Positions 1 through 10,847 of a DNA stretch of 37,032 bases are shown here, piece by piece. The notes below the pieces were generated by a model. The model was not told the DNA's origin. It made no database searches and saw only the letters and a list, made by a program, of their open reading frames with translations. Positions within the stretch are counted from its first letter, which is position 1; the number at the start of each line of letters is the position of its first letter. A program made the position numbers and the translations under genes. The stretch comes from an uncultured Acholeplasmatales bacterium (GTDB taxonomy: Bacteria > Bacillota_I > Bacilli_A > Acholeplasmatales > Anaeroplasmataceae), in NCBI GenBank assembly GCA_905236965.1, contig CAJOQR010000125.1, forward strand, positions 1 through 37,032, written 5' to 3'.

Positions 1-591
1 GATCAATATAAAGGTTATATTTTATTATTCTTAGGTGCTGAATATACTAAGCATGGTTGGACACAACAATATCATATTGGTGCTTTAAGAAATAATTCTA
101 AATCAATGCTAGCTAAGATTGGTCCTGATACTGGATATGATGCAATTGAAGACCAAGTTTATATGGAAAAATTATCTTTATTATTAGCAGCATTAGATGA
201 AAAAGGTAATTTACCTAAAACTATTTTATATAATTTAAATCCACGCGATAATTATGCTTTAATGGTTTTAGCAGGCTGCTTCCAAAAAGAAGGAACTAAA
301 AATAGAGTTCAAGTTGGAACTGCTTGGTGGTTTTTAGATCAACAAGATGGTATGAGACAAAATTTAGAAACAGCAATGCAAGTTACAGTTATATCACAAA
401 CTGTTGGTATGCTTACTGATTCTCGTTCTTTCTTAGCATATCCTCGTCATGAATATTATAGAAGATTATTATGTCAAATGTTAGGTGAATTAGTTGAATC
501 AGGCCAATATCCAGCAGAAGAGTTGGATACTTTAGGCAAGATTGTTGAAGATATTTGTTATAATAATGCTAAAGAATTTTTTGGATTCTAA
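1..591 (+). CDS. uxaC: Glucuronate (uronate) isomerase, C-terminal part, truncated by the window edge
   Basis: Frame +1 is open from base 1 (DQYKGYILLFLGAEYTKHGWTQQYHIGALRNNSKSMLAKIGPDTGYDAIED...) and continues into ORF 106..591 (AWWFLDQQDGM...VGMLTDSRSFLAYPRHEYYRRLLC), characteristic UxaC C-terminal motifs. Confidence 0.92.
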   Translation, partial: DQYKGYILLFLGAEYTKHGWTQQYHIGALRNNSKSMLAKIGPDTGYDAIEDQVYMEKLSLLLAALDEKGNLPKTILYNLNPRDNYALMVLAGCFQKEGTKNRVQVGTAWWFLDQQDGMRQNLETAMQVTVISQTVGMLTDSRSFLAYPRHEYYRRLLCQMLGELVESGQYPAEELDTLGKIVEDICYNNAKEFFGF

Positions 592-610
592 TATAAAAAT
601 TAAATATGAT

Positions 611-646
611 TAAAGCCTACTATGTAGGCTTTAATTTGCTTTTTTA
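611..646 (+). terminator. Rho-independent terminator after uxaC
   Basis: taaagcctac-tat-gtaggcttta perfect stem followed by a T-rich tail (atttgctttttt). Confidence 0.8.
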
Positions 647-659
647 AGGGAGTAAATTT

Positions 660-1775
660 ATGAAAAAAAAGATTTTAAAAATTCTTAAAATTTTGCAAAT
701 TTTTATTTCAATTATTACATTTTCTTTAATATTTTTTTCATTAAGAGATAATGAATTGAATTTAGTTTTGCCAAATGCAATACAATTTTTACCTTTTATA
801 TTTTATGGAATATATTTAATATTTTTTGCTTTCGAATTTTTTATATCTAAATCTAATTTTCGTTTATTAATTAATTATTTTGAAATAGTTTTTATTTTAT
901 CTTCTTTTATAAATATAAATATTGAAACTATTAGCTTAATTATTATGATTTTTTCTATTTTTAATGCGATTATAGTTGTTGCATCATATATAAAAGATTC
1001 AAAAGAAAATGATGTAAAAACCTTACCAATAAGCTATTTTAATGAAATTCATTTATATACTGTTTATGGTACGCTTGCATTTTTAACAACTATTGGTATT
1101 TTTTGTTGGGCATTATTTGAAAAATTTGAAATTAATAAAGCATATATTTTATTATTTATTCCAATAATAATTATTGTTATGTTTATTGTAATGATTGAAT
1201 TAAATCCTTTTAATAGGGCTTGTAATTATATTAATAATAAGCTTGATTATGATACTTTTAATTTAAAATTAGATAAATTAATGGCAAATAATCTTCATAC
1301 AGAAACAAGATCTTATCTTGAAATTACAAGAGCTAATTATATGCTTTTAAATGATAAAAAGGAAGCATTAAAATATTATAAGGATGTTACTCCTGTTAAA
1401 AATAAAGTTTTTATGAGCTCATATTTAATGATTAAAGCAAATTTTGCAATCATTAAAAAAAATAGAGCTGAATTTGATGAGGCATATAATATTTTAATGC
1501 TTAATTCAAGAAATAAAAAAATGCTTTTTGATTTAGATTTAAGATGGAAAATTGAAAACACTAAAGATGAAATTGAAAATATAGAAAACATATTAAATGC
1601 TAAAGAAAGATATTTATTATCAACAATTATTAATAAAGAATTACTTTTAATATATTATATTTCAAGAGATAAATTAGATTTAGCAAGGAATTTAGCTTTA
1701 GAATTAAAAGATTGTCCTTTAAATGAAATAAAAAAATTAGCTCTTGATTTTTTGGAAATAAAATATGAAGAATAA
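660..1775 (+). CDS. Integral membrane protein of unknown function with a soluble C-terminal half
   Basis: 371-aa ORF with several hydrophobic segments in the N-terminal half and a charged helical C-terminus; preceded by aaggGAGt. Confidence 0.75.
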   Translation: MKKKILKILKILQIFISIITFSLIFFSLRDNELNLVLPNAIQFLPFIFYGIYLIFFAFEFFISKSNFRLLINYFEIVFILSSFININIETISLIIMIFSIFNAIIVVASYIKDSKENDVKTLPISYFNEIHLYTVYGTLAFLTTIGIFCWALFEKFEINKAYILLFIPIIIIVMFIVMIELNPFNRACNYINNKLDYDTFNLKLDKLMANNLHTETRSYLEITRANYMLLNDKKEALKYYKDVTPVKNKVFMSSYLMIKANFAIIKKNRAEFDEAYNILMLNSRNKKMLFDLDLRWKIENTKDEIENIENILNAKERYLLSTIINKELLLIYYISRDKLDLARNLALELKDCPLNEIKKLALDFLEIKYEE

Positions 1776-2184
1776 AAAAATAAAATTAATTAATTTATTA
1801 AATTTAATCGCATTAATTATTGAATTTATAATTATGCTTATTATATCAATTTGGAAAAAAGATTGGCTTTTTACTTATAAACAAATGTGCATAGCTTTAG
1901 CTTTATCTGGTGTTATAAATTTCATATTTTTATTGATTAAAGAAATAAAATTTATAACATATGATTCTAAAAAATATACGCCATTTATATTTATAGCTCA
2001 TAGCTTTTTTTCTATATTGTGTTATTATGTTGCAATTTTTATAGAATTTAATGATTATTGTTTATTATTATGGTGTTTATTAATTTTAGTTTTAATAATA
2101 CCTTTAATTGTTTTTCCTTTGCTTAATTATTTTATTTATAAAAAAAATAAAGACAATAAACCTAAATTTATTGTAAATAAATAA
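1765..2184 (+). CDS. Small integral membrane protein of unknown function, overlapping the previous CDS by 11 nt
   Basis: 139-aa ORF with about 4 hydrophobic segments; overlap suggests co-translation. Confidence 0.65.
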   Translation: MKNKKIKLINLLNLIALIIEFIIMLIISIWKKDWLFTYKQMCIALALSGVINFIFLLIKEIKFITYDSKKYTPFIFIAHSFFSILCYYVAIFIEFNDYCLLLWCLLILVLIIPLIVFPLLNYFIYKKNKDNKPKFIVNK

Positions 2185-2297
2185 TATATAATACATAATT
2201 ATTATTAAAATTTTATAATTTTAATATTTAACTATAAAATCATAAGCTTTTGTGGTAAAATATTATGAAATGTTTTTAAAGTTTGGAGGTTATTTGA

Positions 2298-4724
2298 ATG
2301 AGCGAATATAATCATAAAATAGTAGAGAAAAAATGGCAAAAATATTGGGAAGAAAATCAAATTTTCAAAACTGATGTATGGGATTTTTCCAAACCTAAAT
2401 ATTATGTTTTGGATATGTTCCCATATCCTAGTGGCGTTGGTTTACATGCTGGTCATCCTGAAGGATATACTGCAACAGATATTATATCTAGAATGAAAAG
2501 AATGCAAGGATATAATGTATTACACCCAATGGGATATGATTCATTTGGCCTTCCTGCTGAGCAATATGCAATTACTACAGGAAATCATCCTGAAGGATTT
2601 ACTAAAAAGAATATTGAAACATTCACTAAACAATTAAAAGAATTAGGTTTCGATTATGATTGGAGTAAATGTATTTCTACATCTGATCCAGAATTTTATA
2701 AATGGACTCAATGGATTTTTAAAAATTTATATTTAGATGGATATGCTAAATATATTGATATGCCTGTTAATTGGTGCGAAGAATTAGGTACTGTTTTATC
2801 TAATGATGAAGTAATTGATGGTAAAAGTGAAAGAGGAGGATATCCTGTTGTAAGAAAAAATATGAAGCAATGGGTTATTGATCAGCCTGCTTTTGCAGAA
2901 GAGCTATTAAATGGTTTAGATGAGATTGATTGGCCTGAATCTACAAAAGAAATGCAAAGAAATTGGATTGGAAAATCAACAGGTGTAGAAGTTGAATTTA
3001 AAATTGTAAATGGTGGAAAATTTTCAATTTTTACTACATGTATTGAAACAATTTATGGTATTACTTTTATGGTTATAGCTCCAGATGGAGAAATTGCTAA
3101 ATCACTTTTAAATAGAGTTGAAAATAAAGAAGAGGTATTATCTTATATAGAAGAAACTTCTAAAAAAAGTGATCTAGATAGGACTGAGCTTAATAAAGGA
3201 AAAACAGGTTGTATTTGCAAAGGTGTTTATGCAATTAATCCTGTTAATGGAAAAGAAGTTCCTATATTCTTAGGTGATTTTGTTTTAGCAAATTATGGAA
3301 CAGGTGCTGTTATGGCTGTACCAGCTCATGATCAAAGAGATTATGAATATGCTTTAGTGCATAATATTCCAATGATTCAAGTTATATCAGGTGAATCTAT
3401 TAAAGAACATGCATTTGAAAAACAAGATTATTTAGGAAAAGGTTATAAATTAATTAATTCAGCTGAATTTGATGGATTGACTGTTGAAGAGGCTAAAGAA
3501 GCAATAACTAATAAATTAGAAAAAATGGGTGTTGCAAAAAGAACTGTTAATTATAGATTTAGAGAATGGATATTTGCTCGTCAAAGATATTGGGGTGAGC
3601 CTGTACCAATTGTACATACAAAAGATGGTGATTATGCACTACCTGATGATGAACTTCCTTTAGTTTTACCATTATTAGATGATTATAAAAGTAAAAATGG
3701 TAAAGCACCTTTAGAAAATGCTACAAATTGGAAAAAATATAATAAAAATGGTGTTGAAGGAATAAGAGAAACTTCAACAATGCCTGGGTCTGCAGGTTCT
3801 AGTTGGTATTTTTTAAGGTATATTGATCCTGATAATAAAAATGAATTAGCAAATAAAGAATTATTAAAGCATTGGATGCCTGTTGATTTATATATAGGTG
3901 GACCAGAACATGCAGTAGGACATTTAATGTATTCTAGAATTTGGAATAAATATTTATATAATAAAGGAATTTCTCCAGTTAAAGAGCCATTTAAAAAATT
4001 AGTTCATCAAGGAATGATTTTAGGCTCTAATGGTATAAAAATGGGAAAAAGATTCCCTGAATATGTTATAAATCCTTCTGATATTGTTGAAGAATATGGG
4101 GCAGATACATTGCGTTTATATGAAATGTTTATGGGACCTTTAGAAGCATCAAAGCCTTGGAGTAATGCTGGTGTTGAAGGTGCTAGAAGATTTATAGATA
4201 GAGTTTTTAGATTAGTATCAGATGATACATATAAAAGAAAATTTAGTTATGAATATGATGATACATTAGAAAAAATATATCATCAAACTGTTAAAAAGGT
4301 TACATTAGATTTTGAAGCATTATCTTTTAATACTGCAATATCACAAATGATGATTTTTGTTAATGAAGCATATAAAACAGATAAAATTTATATAGGTTTT
4401 ATTGAAGGATTAGTTCAATTATTATCTCCTATATGTCCTCATGTATGTGAAGAGATGTGGGAAGAATTAGGACATAAAGAATGCATTGCAAAATCTAATT
4501 GGCCTAAATATGATGATGAAAAGATTTTAGATAATGTCATAACTTATCCTATTTCTATAAATGGTAAAATGCGTGATAAAATTATTATATCTGCTGATGC
4601 TTCAAAAGAAGAAGTAGAAAAATTAGCATTAGAAGGCGAAAAGGTTAAAAATTATATTCAAGGAAAAGAAATAGTAAAGATTATTGTTGTTCCTAAAAAG
4701 ATTGTTAATATAGTTATTAAATAG
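2298..4724 (+). CDS. leuS: Leucyl-tRNA synthetase
   Basis: PYPSGVGLHAGHPEGYTATDI, NWCEELGTVLSNDEVIDG, GTGAVMAVPAHDQRDYEYA, SAGSSWYFLRYIDP, GADTLRLYEMFMGPLE motifs; SD tggagg 5' of ATG. Confidence 0.97.
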   Translation: MSEYNHKIVEKKWQKYWEENQIFKTDVWDFSKPKYYVLDMFPYPSGVGLHAGHPEGYTATDIISRMKRMQGYNVLHPMGYDSFGLPAEQYAITTGNHPEGFTKKNIETFTKQLKELGFDYDWSKCISTSDPEFYKWTQWIFKNLYLDGYAKYIDMPVNWCEELGTVLSNDEVIDGKSERGGYPVVRKNMKQWVIDQPAFAEELLNGLDEIDWPESTKEMQRNWIGKSTGVEVEFKIVNGGKFSIFTTCIETIYGITFMVIAPDGEIAKSLLNRVENKEEVLSYIEETSKKSDLDRTELNKGKTGCICKGVYAINPVNGKEVPIFLGDFVLANYGTGAVMAVPAHDQRDYEYALVHNIPMIQVISGESIKEHAFEKQDYLGKGYKLINSAEFDGLTVEEAKEAITNKLEKMGVAKRTVNYRFREWIFARQRYWGEPVPIVHTKDGDYALPDDELPLVLPLLDDYKSKNGKAPLENATNWKKYNKNGVEGIRETSTMPGSAGSSWYFLRYIDPDNKNELANKELLKHWMPVDLYIGGPEHAVGHLMYSRIWNKYLYNKGISPVKEPFKKLVHQGMILGSNGIKMGKRFPEYVINPSDIVEEYGADTLRLYEMFMGPLEASKPWSNAGVEGARRFIDRVFRLVSDDTYKRKFSYEYDDTLEKIYHQTVKKVTLDFEALSFNTAISQMMIFVNEAYKTDKIYIGFIEGLVQLLSPICPHVCEEMWEELGHKECIAKSNWPKYDDEKILDNVITYPISINGKMRDKIIISADASKEEVEKLALEGEKVKNYIQGKEIVKIIVVPKKIVNIVIK

Positions 4725-4732
4725 GTGAAAAT

Positions 4733-6172
4733 ATGAAAAAAATTGGGCTTAGAACTATAAAAACTGCAATTTCAATTTTTATATGTTCTTTAATATATAT
4801 AATTTTAAGAATAATAGATAAATCAACTAATTCATCTTTTCATTTTTCATATATATTATATAGCCCATTTTTTGCAGGTATTGCTACTGCTTATTCTTTA
4901 TATCCAGATAAAAAAAGAAGCTTAAATCAAGCAAAAAATAGAATTGTGGCTTCTATTATAGGCGGATTAATAGGAATTATATTAGTAGTTATTTATGAGC
5001 TTATTTTTGGAAAAAATTCTTGGCCTTTGGTTATTGATATTAATAGGAATACCACTGAATATATAATACCTTTTATTTTAGTTGCTTGCTTTGTGGTTTT
5101 AGTTATTGAGGTTTCAATAGCATTAAAACAAAACGCTGTTGTTTTTGTTGCCATATTGACATTTATTTCAATAACTTTAAATCCTAATGCGACATTATCT
5201 AGAGAAATTGGTATTTGGATTTTTGGCTTTAATAGAATAATTTCAACAATTATTGGAGTTGTTGTGGCATTATTTGTTAATACATTTCATTTGCCGCATA
5301 GAATTAAAAACAAAGATTTATTGTTTTGCCTTGGCTTAGATGGATTATTAAAAAGCGATAAAGCAACAATAAAAGGTTTTATGAATTATAAATTAAATTA
5401 TTTATGTAGTCATGGTGCTAATTGTACAATATTTACAACGAGAACCCCATCTACATTTATGCAAATATTAGATGATGTTAATATTAATTTGCCAATTATA
5501 TGCTTTAGCGGGGCAGCTTTATATGATTGTAGAAATAATAAATATATATATAAAGAGCTTATTGATAATGAATTAGAAATTGAATTGGAAAATTATTTTA
5601 AATCTATTAATATTTCTCCTTTTAAAAATTATATAATTGATGATCTTCATCATGTATATAATGATAAAATTAATAATTTTGGTGAAGAATTATATAAAAA
5701 AACAAGAAAAAATTTATCATATATAAGCTATGATGAGATTGATTCATCTAAAAAAGGTGATTTAATTAATTATCTTTTAATTGAAAAAGAAGAAGTTATA
5801 AAAAATATGAAAAATGATTTATTAAATGGTCCTTTAAAAGATAAAATATCAATTCAAATATATGATTATTTTGATTCTAATGATGATTTAGTACCAGAAT
5901 TAAAATATGCTAAAATTTATAGTAAAAAAATAGAAGATTTAAATGGTTTAAAAGAATATGCCAATAAAAATAATTACCGTATTGTAGGAGTCACTTATTC
6001 TCAAATAAATAATAATTTATTATATAATAGTGATTTTAAAGTTACATCAAAAGAAAATAAGGATTTTTTAAATGATTTAAATATCATTAATAATTCTAAG
6101 ACATATGATGATTTATTTAAAGTGATGCAAAAAATGTATTATAGTAAAAAATATAGTAAGAAAGTTGAGTGA
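4733..6172 (+). CDS. FUSC/aromatic-acid-exporter (ArAE_1)-like membrane domain fused to a degenerate HAD-like domain
   Basis: N-terminal about 190 aa with multiple TMs ending NRIISTIIGVVVALFVNTFHLP (ArAE_1-like); C-terminal part starts LLFCLGLDGLLKS and has RTPSTFMQILDDVNINLPIICFSGAALYD, resembling the Cof-type HAD layout without catalytic Asp. Confidence 0.7.
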   Translation: MKKIGLRTIKTAISIFICSLIYIILRIIDKSTNSSFHFSYILYSPFFAGIATAYSLYPDKKRSLNQAKNRIVASIIGGLIGIILVVIYELIFGKNSWPLVIDINRNTTEYIIPFILVACFVVLVIEVSIALKQNAVVFVAILTFISITLNPNATLSREIGIWIFGFNRIISTIIGVVVALFVNTFHLPHRIKNKDLLFCLGLDGLLKSDKATIKGFMNYKLNYLCSHGANCTIFTTRTPSTFMQILDDVNINLPIICFSGAALYDCRNNKYIYKELIDNELEIELENYFKSINISPFKNYIIDDLHHVYNDKINNFGEELYKKTRKNLSYISYDEIDSSKKGDLINYLLIEKEEVIKNMKNDLLNGPLKDKISIQIYDYFDSNDDLVPELKYAKIYSKKIEDLNGLKEYANKNNYRIVGVTYSQINNNLLYNSDFKVTSKENKDFLNDLNIINNSKTYDDLFKVMQKMYYSKKYSKKVE

Positions 6173-6178
6173 ATTTAA

Positions 6179-7003
6179 ATGAGTAATGTATTAAAAATTA
6201 CTAATTTAACAGCGAGAGTTGAAGAAAAAGAAATTTTAAAAGGTGTTGATTTAGAAATAAAAACAGGCGAAATTCATGCGATTATGGGGCCTAATGGTAC
6301 AGGTAAATCAACATTATCATCTGTAATTATGGGACAAAGAAGATATGAAGTAGAAGCTGGAGATATTACATTAGATGGTAAATCAATTTTAAATATGGAA
6401 GTTGATGAAAGAGCTAGAGCTGGTATATTTTTAGCTTATCAATCACCTGTTGAAGTTCCAGGTGTTACAAATAGTGATTTTGTTAGAACTGCAATGAAAG
6501 CTGTTACTGGAGAAAATGTTTCATTATTTAAGTTCATTAAAGAATATGATAAAGCATGTGCAGATTTAAAAATGCCTGATGATTTGGCTCATAGATATTT
6601 AAATGAAGGATTTTCAGGTGGCGAAAAGAAAAGAAACGAAATTTTGCAAATGAAAATGCTAAAGCCTAAATTTGCTATTTTAGATGAAATTGATTCAGGA
6701 CTTGATGTTGATGCATTAAGAATTGTTGGCGAAAATGTATATAATATGGTTGATGATAACCTAGGAGTTTTATTAATTACACATTATGAAAGATTATTAG
6801 ATTATATTAAACCAGATTTTGTTCATATAATGATTAATGGAAAAATTGTAAAAACTGGCGGAAGAGAATTAATTGAAAAGATTGATAAAGAAGGTTATGA
6901 TTGGGTAAAAGAAGAGCTTGGTATTGAAATTGACCCTGACCAAGATAAAAAAACTCATGTTCTTTTAGGATCTTGTGCTAGAAATACTAATTCTATAAAA
7001 TAA
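6179..7003 (+). CDS. sufC: Fe-S cluster assembly ATPase SufC
   Basis: GPNGTGKSTL Walker A, FSGGEKKRNEILQM signature, LDEIDSGLDVDAL. Confidence 0.97.
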   Translation: MSNVLKITNLTARVEEKEILKGVDLEIKTGEIHAIMGPNGTGKSTLSSVIMGQRRYEVEAGDITLDGKSILNMEVDERARAGIFLAYQSPVEVPGVTNSDFVRTAMKAVTGENVSLFKFIKEYDKACADLKMPDDLAHRYLNEGFSGGEKKRNEILQMKMLKPKFAILDEIDSGLDVDALRIVGENVYNMVDDNLGVLLITHYERLLDYIKPDFVHIMINGKIVKTGGRELIEKIDKEGYDWVKEELGIEIDPDQDKKTHVLLGSCARNTNSIK

Positions 7004-7779
7004 TGGATAAAAAAATTATTTTAGCCTCAAATTTGGGTCAAAGAGGCATAATTGATAAAACATTAGATGTTATTTATGAAATTAAAGATTCTATTAATTT
7101 AACAATTAAAGATGGAGTATTTGCCAATATTTTAGACAGTACATGTAATAGTGATGTTATAATAAATGTTGAAAAAAATGCATCTGTTAATTATTATGTA
7201 TTAAATACTAAAAATACAAAAAAAGTTTTTAATTTATCTGGAGAATTAAATTTATTAGAAATTAATTTAGATGAAACAGATGAAAATATAAAAGCTAATT
7301 TATTAAATGAAAATGCTACATTTAATGTAAAATTATTGTCATTTTCTAATAATTTTAATTCTAAATATTCATTTTATGTATCACATAAATCAGGAAAAAC
7401 TTTTTCTAAAATTGAAAATGTTGGTGTTGCATTAAATGGTGGTAATTTATTATTTGATGTAACAGGTAAAATTGAAAAAGGCATGAAAGCAAGCAAAGCA
7501 TCTCAAATTTCAAGAGGAGTAATTATGGATGATAATTCAAATATCATTATTAATCCTATTTTATTGATAGATGAATATGATTGCTTTGCAAACCATGGTG
7601 CTGCAATAGGTAAAATAAATGATGAAGATTTATTTTATTTAATGAGTAGAGGATTAAATAAAAATGAAGCATTTTTATTAATGCTTCAAGGTATGATAAA
7701 ACCATATGTTGATTCTATTCCGACTGATTCTTTAAGAAATAAAATTAATGCAGAAGTTTTATCTTTTATAACGAGGTAG
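7003..7779 (+). CDS. sufD: SufB/SufD family scaffold protein (short SufD)
   Basis: C-terminal [44 protein letters not shown]; located between sufC and sufS. Confidence 0.88.
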   Translation: MDKKIILASNLGQRGIIDKTLDVIYEIKDSINLTIKDGVFANILDSTCNSDVIINVEKNASVNYYVLNTKNTKKVFNLSGELNLLEINLDETDENIKANLLNENATFNVKLLSFSNNFNSKYSFYVSHKSGKTFSKIENVGVALNGGNLLFDVTGKIEKGMKASKASQISRGVIMDDNSNIIINPILLIDEYDCFANHGAAIGKINDEDLFYLMSRGLNKNEAFLLMLQGMIKPYVDSIPTDSLRNKINAEVLSFITR

Positions 7780-7783
7780 AAAT

Positions 7784-8989
7784 ATGAATTTAGAAGAAAT
7801 TAGGGCTGATTTTCCAGTTTTTAGGAATGAGCCTAATTTAGCTTATTTAGATAATGCTGCAATGGCATTAAAGCCTGATTGTGTTATTAATGCTGTAAAT
7901 GATTATTATTCAAAGCTTGGTGTAAATGTTCATAGGGGCGTTTATAGATTAAGCTATGAGGCAACAGATAAATATGAAGAGGCAAGAAAAACTATTGCTT
8001 CATTTATTAATGCTTCTTTTGAAGAAGTTATTTTTACAAGAGGTGCATCAGCATCCTTAAATTTAGTTGCATCAAGCTATGGACTTAATTTTTTAAAGCC
8101 TGGTGACGAAGTTATTACATCAGAGCTTGAGCATCATTCATCTAATATGCCATGGTTTGAAGTATGCAAAAAAACAGGTGCTGTTTTAAAATATATTCCT
8201 CTTGATGAAGAAGGAAGAATTACTGTTGATGCTTTCAAAAGCGTATTGAGTGATAAAACTAAAGTAGTTGCTATAACATATGTTTCAAATGTAATGGGTT
8301 ATATAACACCAGTTAAAGAAATTATTAAATTAGCTCATGAAAAAAATGCTATTGTTAGCTTAGATGGAGCACAAGCTGTTCCTCATATGAAAGTTGATGT
8401 TAAGGATTTAGATTGTGATTTTTTATCATTTTCTGGTCATAAATTATGTGGTCCAACAGGTATTGGAGTTTTATATGGTAAATCTAATTTGTTAGAATTG
8501 ATGCCACCTATTGAATTTGGAGGAGATATGGCTGATGTTGTTACAACTACATCTCAAACATATAAAGCATCTCCTTATAAATTTGAAACTGGAACACCTA
8601 TAATTGCATCTGCTCTAGGTTTAGCAGAAGCATGTAAATATATTGATGCAATAGGCTTTGATAATATTATTTTTCAAGAAAGAAAATTAAGAAAAAAAGC
8701 AGTAGAAGAATTAGAAAAAATTCCAGGTATAATTATTTATAATAAAAGCTGTGAAACAGGAATTATATCATTTAATTTAGAAGATGTTCATCCTCATGAT
8801 GCAGCATCTGTATTTGATAATAATGATGTATGTATAAGAGCAGGACATCATTGTGCTCAATTAATAACCTCATGGTTAAATACAATTGGAACTGTAAGAG
8901 CTTCATTTTATTTTTATAATACTGAAGAAGATGTAGATAAATTTATAAAAGCTGTTAAGGATGCAAAAAATTTTTTCTCTAGCTTTTAG
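7784..8989 (+). CDS. sufS: Cysteine desulfurase SufS
   Basis: NAAMALKP, VNVHRGVYRLSYEATDKYEEAR, SFSGHKLCGPTGIGVLYG (PLP lysine), RAGHHCAQ (active-site Cys). Confidence 0.97.
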   Translation: MNLEEIRADFPVFRNEPNLAYLDNAAMALKPDCVINAVNDYYSKLGVNVHRGVYRLSYEATDKYEEARKTIASFINASFEEVIFTRGASASLNLVASSYGLNFLKPGDEVITSELEHHSSNMPWFEVCKKTGAVLKYIPLDEEGRITVDAFKSVLSDKTKVVAITYVSNVMGYITPVKEIIKLAHEKNAIVSLDGAQAVPHMKVDVKDLDCDFLSFSGHKLCGPTGIGVLYGKSNLLELMPPIEFGGDMADVVTTTSQTYKASPYKFETGTPIIASALGLAEACKYIDAIGFDNIIFQERKLRKKAVEELEKIPGIIIYNKSCETGIISFNLEDVHPHDAASVFDNNDVCIRAGHHCAQLITSWLNTIGTVRASFYFYNTEEDVDKFIKAVKDAKNFFSSF

Positions 8990-9001
8990 GAGGCTATAAT
9001 T

Positions 9002-9445
9002 ATGGATTTAAATACTTTATATAGAACTGTTATAATGGATAATTATAAAAATCCTAAAAATAAAGGTTTAACAAGAAGTGATGAATTTCATTTTGTTCAT
9101 TTAAATAATCCATCGTGTGGTGATGAAATGAATGTTGAAATTAAAATTGTTGATGATAAAATAGTTGATATTCATCAAGATGGTCATGGTTGTTCAATTT
9201 CTATGTCATCAGCATCAGTTATGAGTGATGTATTAATAGGTCATACAGTTAATGAGGCAAAATCATTAATTAATGATTTTTATGAAATGGTTAAAGGTAA
9301 TGATGATATTGATGAAGAAGGCCTAGGTGAGGCAATTGCTTATATGGGAGTTAGAAGTTTTCCTGCCCGTATTAAGTGTGCAACTCTTGCATGGAAGGCC
9401 ATTGAAAAAGCTATAGATGAGGTGGAAGCAAATGGCAAAAAATAA
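9002..9445 (+). CDS. sufU: SufU/IscU-like Fe-S assembly protein
   Basis: [56 protein letters not shown]. Confidence 0.96.
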   Translation: MDLNTLYRTVIMDNYKNPKNKGLTRSDEFHFVHLNNPSCGDEMNVEIKIVDDKIVDIHQDGHGCSISMSSASVMSDVLIGHTVNEAKSLINDFYEMVKGNDDIDEEGLGEAIAYMGVRSFPARIKCATLAWKAIEKAIDEVEANGKK

Positions 9446-10838
9446 TATTGCAGATGATATTGTTAGCGATTATAAATATGGCTTTAAAACTGATGCAACT
9501 AATGTATTAACATCTGGAAAAGGTTTAAATGAAGATGTAATAAGATTTATTTCAAATGCAAAAGGTGAACCAGAATGGATGTTAGAATTTAGGCTTAAAG
9601 CTTATCAAAATTTTTTAAAGATAAAAAATCCTAAATGGGGACCAGATTTATCTAATATTAATTTTGATGATTATACATATTATATAAAATCATCTAATAA
9701 GGTTGAAAATGACTGGAATGAAGTTCCAGAAGCAATAAAAGACACATTTGATAAATTAGGAATTCCAGAAGCTGAAAGAAAATATTTAGCTGGTTCATCT
9801 TCTCAATTCGAATCAGAGGTTGTTTATCATAACAATATGAAAGAATTAGAAGAACAAGGTGTTATTTTTACTGATACAGATACTGGTTTAAGAGAATATC
9901 CAGAAATTTTTAAGAAATATTTTGGCACATTAGTTCCATCAGATGATAATAAATATGCAGCGCTTAATAGTGCTGTTTGGAGTGGTGGATCATTTATATA
10001 TGTCCCTAAAGGTGTTAAATTAACTAAACCAGTTCAATCATATTTTAGAATAAATACAGAAAGAATGGGACAATTTGAAAGAACCTTAATTATAGTAGAT
10101 GATGGTGCTGATATACATTATGTTGAAGGATGTACAGCTCCAATATATTCAAAAGATTCCCTACATGCAGCAGTTGTAGAAATATTTGTTGGAAAAAATG
10201 CACATTGTAGGTATTCTACAATTCAAAATTGGTCTAATAATATTGTTAATTTGGTAACAAAAAGAACTTTGGTTGATGATTATGGCCATATGGAATGGAT
10301 AGATGGAAATGTTGGTTCTGGTTTAAATATGAAATATCCAGCATGCATTTTAAAGGGTAAGAATGCGAAAGGAACATGTATTTCGATAGCATTTGCATCA
10401 GAAGGGCAGCTTCAAGATGCTGGAGCTAAAATGATTCATTTAGGTGAAAATACAACATCAACTATCATTTCTAAAAGTATTTGTAGGAATGGTGGTAAAG
10501 TTAATTATCGTGGCTTAGTTTCATGTGAAAATAAAGCATTAGGTGCTAGATCACATGTTGAATGTGATACTCTAATTTTAGATGAGAAATCATCATCAGA
10601 TACAATTCCTAAAAATATTGGAAAAAATGGTAATATGTATATTGAGCATGAAGCAACTGTATCAAAAGTAAATGAAGAAGAATTATTTTATTTAATGAGT
10701 AGAGGTTTAACAGAAGCAGAAGCAACTGAAATGATTGTTATGGGCTTTATTGAACCATTTTCTAAAGAATTACCTATGGAATATGCAGTAGAATTAAATA
10801 GATTGATTAAGCTAGAAATGGTTGATTCAATCGGATAG
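9432..10838 (+). CDS. sufB: Fe-S cluster assembly protein SufB
   Basis: SufB motifs ([70 protein letters not shown]). Start moved from 9417 to the ATG at 9432 (MAKNNIADD), which has gaggtgg 5' of it; overlaps sufU by 14 nt. Confidence 0.96.
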   Translation: MAKNNIADDIVSDYKYGFKTDATNVLTSGKGLNEDVIRFISNAKGEPEWMLEFRLKAYQNFLKIKNPKWGPDLSNINFDDYTYYIKSSNKVENDWNEVPEAIKDTFDKLGIPEAERKYLAGSSSQFESEVVYHNNMKELEEQGVIFTDTDTGLREYPEIFKKYFGTLVPSDDNKYAALNSAVWSGGSFIYVPKGVKLTKPVQSYFRINTERMGQFERTLIIVDDGADIHYVEGCTAPIYSKDSLHAAVVEIFVGKNAHCRYSTIQNWSNNIVNLVTKRTLVDDYGHMEWIDGNVGSGLNMKYPACILKGKNAKGTCISIAFASEGQLQDAGAKMIHLGENTTSTIISKSICRNGGKVNYRGLVSCENKALGARSHVECDTLILDEKSSSDTIPKNIGKNGNMYIEHEATVSKVNEEELFYLMSRGLTEAEATEMIVMGFIEPFSKELPMEYAVELNRLIKLEMVDSIG

Positions 10839-10847
10839 GAGAAAAAA

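Noticed and set aside
1376-1591. Minus-strand 71-aa ORF
   Set aside because: Antisense to a convincing membrane protein ORF, low complexity.
2185-2297. T-box riboswitch upstream of leuS
   Set aside because: Leader is only about 110 nt and AT-rich, with no T-box sequence (TGGNACCGCG-like) or specifier stem visible; the cysS leader likewise has none.
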